Shown in pieces: positions 50,525-62,925 of a stretch of 64,000 nt of DNA. The position numbers and the translations under genes are program-made. Below the pieces are notes generated by a model. It saw only the letters and a program-made list of their open reading frames with translations. It was not told where the DNA came from and searched no databases. Location: NCBI GenBank assembly GCA_024305405.1, contig JAKNDB010000088.1, positions 733,501 to 797,500 of the forward strand, read 5' to 3'. The DNA is from Dirofilaria immitis (taxonomy: Eukaryota; Nematoda; Chromadorea; Rhabditida; Onchocercidae). The first letter of the stretch is position 1. Every line of letters starts with the position of its first letter.

Positions 50525-52382
50525 CTATAAATGTTCAGGAATTTCGCTGGTACGGATTCGACCGATCAGCTGTTTCATTCCTTGCACAACATTCCGAGTT
50601 TTTGGGGTTAATTCCTCATCATTTGCATGAAGCAGCTGAAAAATCAAAGTAGCACAAATTGGAAAATGATAACCGTCAATGCTCAAAACAATAAATTCTT
50701 AAAATTTCATAAAAGATTCAATTTTCGAAAAATTCAAAATTGTAATAAAAACCTCATTGACAAGAAAGGCATTTTCATCGCTTTCTGTTTCGTTTCCTGC
50801 AACTACCGGCGTGCCAGCAACTGAAAATGCTACTTCCTCTCGACGTAAAGTCCGAAATTTAATATCATTACTGAAATTTGAAACTCGAATTAGTTTAAGT
50901 CATAGTTAAGTCATCGCAGAAGAAATAACCTAAGTTTTCCTTTTTTTTTTTTTTTAAGAAAACAAGAAAAAAACTCGGTTCAACGAGCAATAGCATATCG
51001 TACGACGCTTTCATTCAAATATCTAAAGAAAGACACTATACTTACCCATTTTGGACTTTTGGCGTTATAGCCCGCGGTAAGCGAATATTTCCAGCAGGTG
51101 TTTTCAATACAATGAGTTTGGGATTTGTGAACCTAAATAATGTAACCAGATATAAAGGAAGAAGAAAAGTTTTTAAAAAGAAAAAGCATAATCTTCTACT
51201 TCATATAAACGCTTGCCATAAATATATCAGAATTTTGCTTACGGAAGAAAGTGAACTCACGCTGGAGTCTTTATATCCGATAATTCTTTGTAGCTCGCGT
51301 AAGGTAGTCTCGGTACCAATTTTCGAGTTCCTCGAAGCCGATTTGCCCAAGCGTTTGATTTCTGCTCCATTTTAGGTTTATTTTCAGTTTCCTGACTAAT
51401 ACATGATTCACCGGCAGGTTCATTGACAGTAGGATCTAAAATATTTCTTAAGCAAAGATTTTCAGTAGAAATCAAACTCATTGAACTAATAAATACTAAA
51501 TTATCCGATCTTTTTTGGAAGCAGTAAAAATTTGATTATAAAAATGAAAAGTAATTCAGTTTGCAAAAATTACCAATTGCTTCACATGCTGCAATGAATT
51601 CATAGAGACTGCTTTTACGAAGTTTCTGAAAGTCAGTAATACAATAAAGTTCGACCAGCATTTATTGATTTTCTTTTAACTCTTCAAAATTAATTGTTTT
51701 TGATCTATAAATCCTGCCATTTTATCGCAAGAATAATGATGGCTGCATGATATCAAAAAAGTGTCTGGACCATAAAGTATTTTTTCTCAGACAAGAAAAA
51801 GAAAAAAAACACTTTCTCACACTGGATATTATTATGCTAAACTCCTAAATTTTTCTGAAATTATATATTAATATGAAGACGGAAAAGATTGATTTCGTCG
51901 AATTTAACAACTCACTTCTGGCAACTGATCAATTTCTTCGAAATATGCCTCAAGAACATCATTCACACTAATTAGTCGTTGAATTTCTGCTAATTTTGCT
52001 TCACCTAAAAAATAATGAGGACAAATTAAATACTTCTGAAATTTCCAGCACTAATCGGCTGAAAACTAATCAATATGAATGAATAATTTCTCATGTTTAT
52101 CTACATGGATGAGTCACAAAGTTCATTTCCAGCCGATGATAATCAATTCTAATTAATTTTACAGGTGAATAATTGCCATTCAACTCACTTTCTAGCGACT
52201 ATTAATAAGTATGATGACTGACAATTAGCAAATGATTGATTTAGTTGTTTGTTCCAGTCAATCATCAGAGAGACGGCTACAATAATCATTCATTAATCTC
52301 ACTTTTTCACCCACATACCTTGTTTCTCGAAGTTTGTCTTCCATTCTTCAATTCGTTCTAATACTTCACCAGATTGCGCCAT
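50525..52382 (-). CDS. Borealin-like chromosomal passenger complex subunit
   Basis: Seven exons join in perfect phase: 52,319-52,382, 51,916-52,004, 51,574-51,625, 51,261-51,435, 51,046-51,132, 50,753-50,870 and 50,525-50,635, giving 231 residues. The N-terminal 60 residues are helical (RIEEWKTNFEKQ, then QLPEKLRKSSLYEF), matching the borealin region that bundles with survivin and INCENP. The middle has repeated TP motifs in basic context (IKTPAFTNPK, VLKTPAGNIRLPR, AGTPVV), as in borealin. The C-terminus (LTPKTRNVVQGMKQLIGRI) resembles the short dimerisation domain. Borealin directs Aurora B to centromeres and the spindle midzone. Human borealin has 280 residues. Identity is weak outside these blocks, so the call is by layout and motif. 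A kinetochore protein of another family remains possible. Confidence 0.62.
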
Positions 52383-53619
52383 CCAGGTAAACTTTAATTA
52401 TTTTCAGAAAAATGAAATCTAATCGAATCCTTTTAATGAGAATACTGTAAGCTAAAATGAGTCTGTAGATTACGAACATTGTCATGCACTCTACATTTTT
52501 ACAGATGCAACTGTATATACTTCATAAATATATGAAGCATATACTTCTCATATACTTTATTCATAAAAATTGTATATCGACTTCACGCCAATATGCTATA
52601 TTTATTTCAACGAACACATACAAATTTATCTATCTGCTCAACATTTACTAATTATACGTTAAACAAACAATTGCATCTATTGCTATGCCATATAAGAAAT
52701 TCACAGCAAAAATTCGTAGCAAAAAGAATTATTACTCAAATTTCTATTCCCGTTACACATTTCTATTTCTACACATTTATTTCCTCAAATTTCCTTATTA
52801 AAGGAACGTCTCAAAACAATGATACTAAAGCGCATAACTTGATTATTTCAAATTTGGATAATAAATAAACCTATACACATTCATTACAGCTATAATTTCA
52901 TAATCTAAAATTAAACTTTGTGAAAAAAAACTTTATAAAAATAAAATATGATGCTTAGCAATTGATGATTATTTAACGATTTCAGAGAATATTTTCATCA
53001 AACTTTTTCATAAAATTTCTTCTTTGATTATATTCCCAACATCTTTGATTAAAATTCGCGAGATCTCAATTGCGACATCAAACCAGATCCTCCAAACACC
53101 CGAGAACCTTCGGACATAACCCACCACCCAAAGTAATTTACAAAATCAGTGAAACAATTCAAAATCCTAACGTATGCCCGAAAATTCATTCGCACGTCGA
53201 TCTGTAATTTAAACTTCGTATATACGGTGCGACTCATACGATGCTAGTAATCATTCCAGTTTTGGGCCACAAGATTCCAAGTTAGGGGAGGTGATATGCA
53301 GGTGTAGTTGAAGGTGGTTTGTTTAGATAAGAGTTGCAAACTGGGTTCAGAGATGACTGGTAGATTAGTAATGTCCGAAATTCTGGGTTAGAAGAAGGAA
53401 TATGATATATTTCAGCCCCCATTTAAGCATTAAGGAAATTAAGTAAAATTTGTATTAATAAATATATGATTCCAGTAATGCAGTTTTTATTGTTGTAATT
53501 AAGATTAAGCAATATTATTTGTGATTTGGAAAGTTGTTAAATTATTATTAAATCCATTTGGTATGATGACATTTATTTACATGAAGTTTTAATTTTCTTT
53601 GCTTTCGTAATTTGCAAAA
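52383..53619. promoter_or_regulatory. Divergent promoter region, borealin-like (-) and RPL38 (+)
   Basis: About 1.24 kb separates two head-to-head genes. The part at about 53,050-53,300 is clearly GC-richer than the flanks and is the most likely shared promoter. It also carries a 62-codon minus-strand frame (53,049-53,237) that I regard as chance. No TATA box was picked out with confidence. Confidence 0.4.
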
Positions 53620-54446
53620 ATGCCTCGACAAATAACCGAAATCAAAGAATTCCTGATGACTGCTAGAAGGAAGGATGCGAAATCGGTCAAAATTAAGAAG
53701 AATCCGGATAATGTGAAGTTTAAGGTGCGGTGCAGCAAATATCTCTACACTCTCGTTATTCAAGTAAGTAGATATTCCTCATTAAAATCTTGTTTCATGA
53801 GTTTTGCAAATGAAATCGGTCATTTTTTTCTCGCTACATACGGAATGAAATCAATTTCCCTGATCATTAATTATTGGTTATTGGATTCATTCTTTGATTG
53901 AATGATAATTGATCTCTAACTATTCTGCTTCTGACACTTTATAGTTCTTCTGTTAAGTTTCATATTTGCTAGTGAATTCTCAATAATGCTAAATATTGAT
54001 TTTTTTTTAAGTTATGCTAAATATTGATTGTTCATGTCAGATTAGGAGTCAAGTTAATATATGCAAGTGGGATTAATTGTTTTTCGATATTATCATTTGA
54101 AATCCATGAAGGCGAATAGCATTTCTTGAATTTATTGATGTCATTATTCTTTCTTTGAGTAGGGAATCCTTCACAATTCTCTGTAATTGGTAATTTTAAA
54201 CAACATTTCATTTCGTCAGGAAGTTTGAAAAAATATGAAATATCGAGAAATATTTCATATATAATTGTTGAAAATGTTTCGCTTGAAATAATTCACAAAA
54301 AAGCTCAAGAAGACAGTTTTCTGACTCATCGAGATATAGTTTCTGAATTGACTCATTGCAGAAATTTTTCTTTTCAGGATAAAGAAAAGGCTGAAAAATT
54401 AAAGCAGTCATTGCCGCCGGGTCTGCAAGTAAAAGAATTGAAATGA
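53620..54446 (+). CDS. rpl-38: 60S ribosomal protein L38 (eL38)
   Basis: Two exons, 53,620-53,763 and 54,378-54,446, with a 614-base intron (CAA|GTAAGTAG and TTTTCAG|GAT), give exactly 70 residues, the usual length. The sequence starts [12 protein letters not shown] and carries [28 protein letters not shown] and the end [11 protein letters not shown], nearly identical to eL38 in animals. It is a small surface protein of the large ribosomal subunit. The start ATG follows AATTTGCAAAA without an obvious acceptor right next to it. It is the only plus-strand gene in the 36-61 kb block. Confidence 0.98.
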
Positions 54447-54994
54447 TTGATATGATTCTGGTTATGATATCATGTGCTAATTTCGTTTCGGTATGATATG
54501 CTAATTTTATTTTTAATTTGATTTGTTGTGTAAATCTCAGATAAATACATCTTTTGAATTAATTTTAGGCCACATTTTGTAACTGGCTTTGCTTAAGCTA
54601 AGCAAAGCTTAGAAATAATTGATTATATGCATACTACCATTGGAGCAGGAAATATAGGTCACGGTTAGTTATGCACAACCCTATACAATGACAGTGTTTT
54701 ACAGAATGAATACATCCAGGAAAGTGAAGGAAATTTTATCATCTAAAACATATTTGCCATACATTATTTGCAAAATTACGATGAAAAATCATTTCTATTT
54801 GCATATCAAATATTGTTATTTTAAATTTAGTTCTTAGCTTCCAATAAATACTAAATATCAATTATATTGCTAAGAAAAAAACAAATAAATCAATCTCCAA
54901 AATTATCCAAATTTTGAGATGAACATGAAAATCTTGAAATAAGACTTAATTATCAAAATTAAAGTTTACAATCAAATTATAGAATCCAAAAAGT

Positions 54995-57900
54995 TCAAAA
55001 GCATGTTTGATGTGTTGATGTAGTTTTCATCCATGGACACTTGAGGTTAGCTTGGCCACATGGACTATGTCCAATCGCACAATACCAATCATGATAAAAG
55101 AAAAGAAATACGGTTACAGCAATCAATAAAACATAAAATGATAGTGAAATAATTTCCAAACGTCGTATCACTCGTTGCCATTTATTTTGCAAATTATCTT
55201 GTGGCATAAGATTCATCATTTCCGAACTAAAATTTTTTCAGATATAATTTCATTATTTAATAATTTTGCATGAATTATTTGGTCAAATGTTTAATAATTT
55301 TTTAAAAATGATTTTAGTAAAAATTAAATTTTTAATAACTTTTTCAATAATATCTTTGGTATTTATTGCAAATTTTCAAAGTTTTATGATGCATGATTGA
55401 AAAATATTATGAAATTAATTTCTTTGAAATATTTAAATTATCTCAAAATTTTCAAATAGATGATATAAATTTATATTAGTTTCTTTATACAATCATTAAT
55501 ATTAGTTTAAATTAAATAAAAATTTCATAGCGATTGATGATAGATCTTTTCATATAATTCCTTCACTACAATATATATTTTATAATTTGTAAAAAATTCG
55601 AATTTTTCCTCATCCATTATCAATTCGGTAATAATATTCAAAAAAAAAGAAAATTAGAATTCATTTATAATTTGAAGGATAAAACTTTAAATTTGTCCAA
55701 ATATTTAATTATATAATTTGAAATATTTGGAAATATTTTTATTCTTTTTTTTAAATATTTTCGGAAATTATATAATCAAGTATCATTATTTTAAAATAAA
55801 AATTAATAAAAATAGAAATTAAAAAGAAAAAACAATTTAAACAAACCGTATTGCATTAACAGATAATTCGATATTTCTTATCATATCAATTAGATATTCC
55901 CATGATTGATTGCATATTCCATGATCAATTTCGTCATAATTTGTCATCAAATTAGATGTAATACCAAAACGTCCTCTTAATATAGGTGGTGGAGAAAGTC
56001 TTGCTGAATCATTCTATAATTTTAATTAATTATAATTTTATATTAAAATTAAAATATCTACGCATTTATTTGATGAATAATCAAATACTAGAAATTAAAT
56101 ATTATAAATAAATTAAAGAATAATTAATTATTATTTTATGTTAGAGAATTTATCAAACTAATAATATATGATATTAAATTATACATATATACATATACTT
56201 GTATACTATAATATAATATATGTAATAAATAGTTTTTTTAATTAAAAAATTTAAAACAAAAATATTAAATTATTTATGCTAAAATTCAATTTGTATATTT
56301 TTATATTCAAAGAAAATTATTTGTATTAATTAAAAAACATAATTCAAATTAATTAACATTAACTTACACGTACGATAAGCCGTTTATTGATATCATTTGA
56401 AGGAACTGAACTAAAATAAATAAAATATATATAATACTTAAGTATTATAAATATATTCAATTCGATATTAAAATTAAATTCATTCCATAAAAATTTTTTT
56501 ATTTTAATTTAATTTATCAAATAATACTAAAATAATATATTAATTATATTTTAATAATATGACAATATTTTGTTTAATTTAATTAAATGATTAATTAATT
56601 AAATATTTTATTTAAATACTAAAAATGATTACCGTAAGAATCCGGTATTAATATCAAATGAAAGCCAATGTAAATACCATGGTATATGATTTTTATATCG
56701 TAAATCTTTTTCCAAAAAAACAAACATTGATGTTGTAACTGTTGATGAGCCAATTATTGCCAATAAGATAAAATAATATAAGCCTATGAAATTTATTCAA
56801 AATTATTTAAACAATAGTTATTAATAAAAAAATTTCATTAATTTTTTTCTTTTCCGGAATGATTTCCATTCGGATCGGGAATTGATCAAAACATATCAAT
56901 GATTTTCATTTTGACCGGGAATTGATAAAAATATATCAAATCGTTTATTTATAAACTATTTCCCTTCCGGAAAAAAATTTTCTTTCAAAATGATTTCCTT
57001 TTCGATACGGAATTAATCAAAACATATCAATCGTTTATTTATAAATCACTTTCAACTTTTGCTTTTCCTTTCCGGAATGAATTTTTTTTAAAATGATTTT
57101 CTTTCTGATTGGGAATTGATCGAAAATTACTGATTCGATCAAATTGTTTATTTATAAAATTTCAACTTTTGCTTTTCCTTTCCGGAATGAATTTTTTTTT
57201 TAAATGATTTTCTTTTTGATCGAGAATTGATCAAAAATTATTGATTCGATCAAATTGTTTATTTATAAAATTATGAGAAATTGGCATTTTCCAAAAAATA
57301 ATTTCAATTTAGGAAAGAGAAAAAGTGAAAGAGAAGGTAATAGAAGAAAAACCTAATTTCTTGAATTTTTTTTCTTCCCATTTTTCATTTCTCATTGTGA
57401 AAATTACAACAAAATTGAATCAAAAAAAATATATTGTTGAAATTTAATTAATTTTATCTTACCAATTTCTATTTTTATCATTTTTTTAAACAAATTTCTA
57501 TTAATTTCATATTGTTAACTTTGTAAAAAAAAGAAAAAATGAAACAAAAATTTCTAAAAATTCATGTAACACGTGAATTTTGGTACACGTAAAAATATCA
57601 AATTCACGTAACACGTAATTCTTCCTCTCATACAAAACATTCGTAAAAAAAATTATTTTATCGTTTAGAAATTTTTGTTTTTTTTTCTATTATAAAAGAA
57701 AAAATTTTCACTGAAAAATTTGACATATTATAAATGATAAAAATATGTGGGAAGAAATGTTGCATAGTTGGAAATTTTAAAAAATTATTGAAATAAAAAG
57801 GAGAAAAAAATTTTCTTTTTTCTTTTGCCTAATCAATTATATTTGAAAATAAAACTAACCAATTAATGGAATACCGGAAAATGAGCCACGACCTTTGCGT

Positions 57901-60900
57901 GAACTTGACATGCTAAATTTTGGCATATCTTCAACAATAGCAAGTAATATAACACTCATACTCATAAGTGTCATTATGCCAAGACGAAATTTTGCATCTC
58001 TTAAATTTAAGTAAAAATGAGAGAATAATTTTAATTATAATTAAATTATAAATAACCGTAATTAAATTAAATTATAATTAATTTAAATTCAATTTTAATT
58101 CTTTTCATTTCTTTCGTCCTTTTAGAATAATTTATGCATAAATTATGTAATTTAATTTATAATAATTTTAATCTTTAAATGAATTTAAAGAATAATTTAT
58201 TACCGCATTCGACCGCTTGTACTTGGTGTATGAAATCCAATAACAGCTACTATCGTAATAATTGTGCTTGGTATAACTAAGTTAAAAACTGAAACAAAAA
58301 ACGAGGAGGGGAAAAAGTAATAATAATAATCATTTTAAAAGTATTTTAAATTTTCTGGCAAAAAAAAAAATTTTTTTTAAATTTAAATTTCATAAAAATT
58401 TATTTGATTAATATAACAAACAAAATTATACCGTAATAGAAGCTTTGTCGAATTAATACAAGATCCATGATAATCATTTCCCAAAATAATGGTGGATCCA
58501 AATAATCATAAAGAAAACTATCAGATATAATATGACTATGAGTCTTAAAAATTGACCAATTAATTTTGTTCTCATTTTTTTTTGCAATTTGAATAATAAA
58601 AAATACTGAATTACTCCTTTTAAAATTTGGTAAGTATTTGAAAACACGGTAATACAATAAGACGTTTGGGATACAGTAAACTTTAAAATATATGGAAATT
58701 TTTGAGAATATGGTAAAAATTTTGTATAAAATTATTGCAAATTTTAGGATATATGATAAAAACTATAAAAATATAAATATGATAAATTGTAAAATATATG
58801 TAAATTTTATGAATATTATAATTTGATAATACAATAGGATTATAAATTTTGAAGATACGGTAAAAACTGTAGAAATTTTGAGAATGTCATAAATTAGAAG
58901 AAATATATTTCGATATTACACCGATGAATAGAATGATAATAATTAATAATAATGATGTGATAAAATGATAAATTTGATAAAATTTTGGTTAAAAATTTAA
59001 AATTTATTTTGCCATGATTAATTCTATCAATAGGAAATTATTTTATCATAGGAATTCCATCAATAATTTGATGAAATTTTTTTTTCGCTTTGATTAAATC
59101 AAATTTTAAAATAAATAAAAAAATTATTTTTTAAAAATATTTACGAATTATATTGGAAGATAAAAAATATCATTAAAAATAATAATTTCAATCAAAATTT
59201 GTTTATCAATGATAAACATTCTTTTCAAATATTCACTTCTTAATTAGATAATAAATTCGAATAAATTAGTTGTAAGAAAAAAAAAGCGATAAACTTTAAA
59301 GTTAATCAAAAATTATTTTAACCGAATCAAGTTGCCATTCTTGATTGTCGTAGAAATCGATCAAGCTAAGATCATTGGAATATAAGGCATATTTGATTGA
59401 ATCATTAGAATGAGCCCAAGAGCCAAATAGTAGTGTACATTGTTGGCTGAAAACAAAGAATGGAATTAAAAAAAAAAAAAGAAATGAATTTTTAGGAAAA
59501 TATATTTGAAAAAAGAAAACAGAAATGTTTTAAAATTAAAATGAAGAAAGTAAGAAATAATTTGATAATATATTTAAAAAAATTGTTAAATTTTTATAAA
59601 TTTTAGAATTGTTAAATTTGAAATTTTATTAATAATTACTAAAATATAATATAATATTTCCTTTTATATTCAATTAAATGATATTAAATTAGATTCAATC
59701 AATTTTTAATTTAAATTTTCTAATAAATAGATAAGATGATGACTGATTATATTTTTCCTTCTTTATATCATATTATTATTGATATTTCAACTGTGTATGA
59801 ATATTTTAAATGAACGTCAAAATTAAATGTAATTAAATTTGATAATCACTACTTAAATTTGACGGTCATTATTGTTTAAAGGTTAAAGTTGAAAGTAATA
59901 TAATAAAAATTGATGACCATTATTGCTTAAAGGTTAAAATTAAAAATAGTATAATATGAATATGATGATCATTACTGCTTAAAGGTTAAAGTTGAAAGTA
60001 ATATAATAAAAAATTGATGACCATTACTGTTTAAAGGTTAAAGTTGAAAGTAATATAATATAAATGTGATCATTATTGTTAAAAGGTTAAAGTTGAAAAA
60101 ATAATATAAATTTGAATAAAAGCAATTAAATCGAACTAACATATCAAAGGAAAAAATTTAACATCCAATTTGCATAATGATTCGGTTGAATAAGGCAAAT
60201 AATATCGAACATTTCCGGTATAATTAACACGAACATCATTATTGCTCAATAGTTTTACTGCTTGATTAAAATGATGACTGAAATTCGCAATTTTCTCTCT
60301 CTCCCTTATTTCAAATTGCGAAAATTTTGCAGCGAAAAAGAAATATATTTTAATTGCGATGTGTAAATATAATTGAAATTGCGAAATTTTGCAGCGAAAA
60401 CGAAAAATATTTAGTTGCGACATGTAAATATAATTGAAATTGCGAAATTTTGCAGCGAAAACGAAAAATATTTAGTTGCGACATGTAAATATAATTGAAA
60501 TTGCGAAATTTTGCAGCGAAAACGAAAAATATTTTAATTGCGATATGTAAATATAATTGCATATATTTTCATATTAATATATTACTAATAATCATTTACA
60601 GGTACATCATTTATTTTTTTATACGAGATATTATGCAAATAGAATAATATAAATAAATATATATTGGTATAAAAATATAAGAATATAATATTTAATATAT
60701 ATATATATATAATAAATACTTAATATATATATATATATATATGAATAATTAATTACATTAATGAATTAATTAATTAATTAAATAAAATTAATTTACTAAA
60801 ATATATATAATATATATAAGCATATGTATGCATTATACAGAAATGAAATTAACGAAAAGATTTTTTCGATTTATAATATATATATTAATTTATAATTTAT

Positions 60901-61211
60901 AATTATAATTAATCTATGGTATATAATTGTGTATTAAATTATTACATGTAATTATATACCGAAATTAATTAATGATAATATTTAGCTAAAGAAATGATCT
61001 ATAATTTGACAGAAATAAATTACATAGAAATGAATAATTTATAATTAGCGAAATTTATAATTAATAACTAATTAAATCGGTTCAATGAAAATTACAAATC
61101 TATGCTGAAATGGAATTCAAAATAATTATAATTAATAGTAATAGCAATAATGAAAATAATAATAATTAATAATACAACAAATCTATGCTGAAATGGAATT
61201 TAAAATAGTTA

Positions 61212-61250
<39 letters not shown>

Positions 61251-61412
61251 CAACAAAAACAATGGCAACAACAACAACAACAACAGCAACAATAAGATTT
61301 ACCTGTAATAAAGCGAAAATTCAGGTATCCAAATATCATTTGAGGAAAGAAAAATTTCAGTAGCACCATCATAATCATTCGGATTCCATTGCAAGAAGTC
61401 ATCTTTCCAATA
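54995..61412 (-). CDS. Nicotinic-type Cys-loop ligand-gated channel subunit, 5' end missing
   Basis: Ten exons: 61,303-61,412, 60,141-60,277, 59,323-59,446, 58,432-58,570, 58,204-58,288, 57,860-57,999, 56,633-56,783, 56,368-56,410, 55,847-56,013 and 54,995-55,226; about 443 codons. Order seen: LQWNPNDYDG and DIWIPEFSLYY of the ligand domain, the Cys-loop (LCKLDVKFFP to QQCTLLFGSW), a loop C without adjacent cysteines (so a non-alpha subunit), TM1 (FNLVIPSTIITIVAVIGF), TM2, TM3, a cytoplasmic loop and TM4 (SLSFYVLLIAVTVFLFFYH). The signal peptide and first ligand-domain exons were not found and may lie beyond 64,000. Oddities: a one-base deficit in the FPFD motif at about 60,148, an altered pore, a TM2-TM3 insert and a Cys-rich tail after TM4. 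Acetylcholine-type ligand is assumed from family resemblance only. Confidence 0.88.
56850..57275. repeat. Tandem repeats of about 110 bp in a channel-gene intron
   Basis: Four degenerate copies share TTTCCGGAATGA, a GATC/GGGAATTGATC block and CGTTTATTTATAAA. They lie in the intron between the TM2 and TM3 exons. Confidence 0.8.
59826..60105. repeat. Minisatellite of about 50-60 bp in a channel-gene intron
   Basis: About five copies carry AAAGGTTAAAGTTGAAAGTA and a GATGACCATTA block. They lie in the intron just downstream of exon 60,141-60,277. Confidence 0.85.
60316..60560. repeat. 61-bp minisatellite in a channel-gene intron
   Basis: Four copies at a 61-base period, with the middle two almost identical, built around GCGAAATTTTGCAGCGAAAA and TGTAAATATAATTG. 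It begins about 40 bases upstream of the acceptor of exon 60,141-60,277 in gene direction. Confidence 0.93.
60690..60745. repeat. AT dinucleotide runs
   Basis: Two TA/AT runs are separated by a few bases, inside the same intron. Confidence 0.9.
61211..61290. repeat. Compound AAT / AAC microsatellite
   Basis: A run of about 12 AAT triplets continues into an imperfect AAC-rich run. It ends about a dozen bases from the donor of exon 61,303-61,412. Confidence 0.95.
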
Positions 61413-62007
61413 CTTGAAAAAAAAATTTTTTTGTTTTTAAGTATTTTATTATTTCAATACCAAAATTAATTAATACAATTATAACATATTATATTAATTG
61501 AAAGAGCAAAATAAAATTGAATTATGTAAGAAACAAAAATTTAAATTAAAAATAAAAGCATATATTAATCGATGAATAATTTGAATGTTTTAGGCAAAGC
61601 TTTTAATAATATTTTTATCAAAAAAAAAAATTACAAAAAAGAAAATCGATTTTAAAAAAAAGTGCTAAAGATAAATTGCGAAAAAAAAATTTATTTTGTT
61701 TTTGTCGTTCTTTGAAAGTTTATCAAATTTAAAAAAAAAAAGAAATATCACAACAATGATAAAAGCTTTTAAAATGTGTAAAAAAAAAAAGCTATGCCTT
61801 TCCTTTCTCTTCAATCAATCTCAAGCAATTTTAAATTAATTATTTCTTAATTTTGAAAGAATACTAGACAGTCGTTCTTTTTTTTTTTAAATTCAAAATG
61901 TTTATAAAATTTATAATCAATAATAGTATTTCTCAAAGGATGGAGAGGGAAAAAGGAGAAAAAAATAGCAAATAATAATTAAGTAGAAATTATTGCATTC
62001 ATCATAA

Positions 62008-62165
62008 ATGAATACACTAATTAAAGGAATTAGTAAAAAATTAATGAATATAATAATTAAAGGAATTAGTAAACGATTAATGAATACAGTAATTAAAGAA
62101 ATCAGTAAAAAATTAATGAATACAATAATTAAAAAAATCAGTAAAAGATTGGTGAATACAGTAAT
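62008..62165 (+). repeat. 36-bp in-frame minisatellite
   Basis: Between four and five copies of a 36-base unit (ATTAAAGGAATTAGTAAA core). Because 36 is a multiple of three, one frame repeats twelve residues (IKGISKKLMNT) and stays open 62,008-62,244. It lies inside or next to an intron, so this is more likely chance than a gene. Confidence 0.9.
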
Positions 62166-62654
62166 TGATGATTTTACGAAAAATAATTTGAGTAAAAAAG
62201 TAAGCAAAAATTCCGGAAGTAAAATTACTAAAAATAAAAAATAAAATAAAAATAAGAAAAATTAATTAAGTAAATATTTACGCTAAATTGTGTGAAAAAG
62301 ATTAAAACATATATTTTGTTTTTTTTTTTTCGCTTATTCTATAAATTAAATATGATGAATGATTAAATTATAGGAAATGAAATATAGGAATTTATTAGTT
62401 CGATTAAATAATTTCAGATTTTTATTAACAATTAAATTAATGATTTAAGAGAAACGGAATTTTCTCTCATTCAATTGATTTATTAGTATTACTTTTGTCG
62501 TTTCTTCTTGCATCAAATTAAAACTAACAAATATAATTCAGCATTTTTGGAATTTTGAAATCTTTTATAAAAATTGATGAAATATTATAAATATAATACA
62601 AAATATATTTAAAATCAAAAATTACATTTAATCAAATTAAATTAAAACGACTAC

Positions 62655-62925
62655 ATATGTAATGATAAGATTTACTGCATAGTGATACGATTTACTGTAA
62701 AGCGATACAACTACAGTATAATATTACAATTAACCGTATAGTTATATGTTCACCGCATAGTGGTGAGATTTACTGTACAATGATATGATTATTGTATAAT
62801 GATATGATTTTCTATATAATGATATGATTAATGATAAGATTATTTCTGTATAATTATACGATTTTGTTGTATGATGATACGATTATTGCATAATGATACG
62901 ATTGCTGCATAATGTTGTAAATTAA
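62655..62925. repeat. Degenerate short tandem repeat
   Basis: About 13 loosely conserved units of roughly 20 bases (TGATA(C/T)GATT with variable TGTATAA or GCATAA) run in a row. Confidence 0.75.

Noticed and set aside
51112..51375. 87-codon plus-strand frame
   Set aside because: It is antisense to borealin-like exons 4 and 5, which join in exact phase on the other strand.
53049..53237. 62-codon minus-strand frame between borealin-like gene and RPL38
   Set aside because: It sits in the GC-richer shared promoter region. It has no acceptor upstream, no motif, and the length is expected by chance at that composition.
61166..61402. Poly-Cys / poly-Tyr frame on the minus strand
   Set aside because: It is a translation of the AAT/AAC microsatellite joined to the channel exon in a wrong frame.
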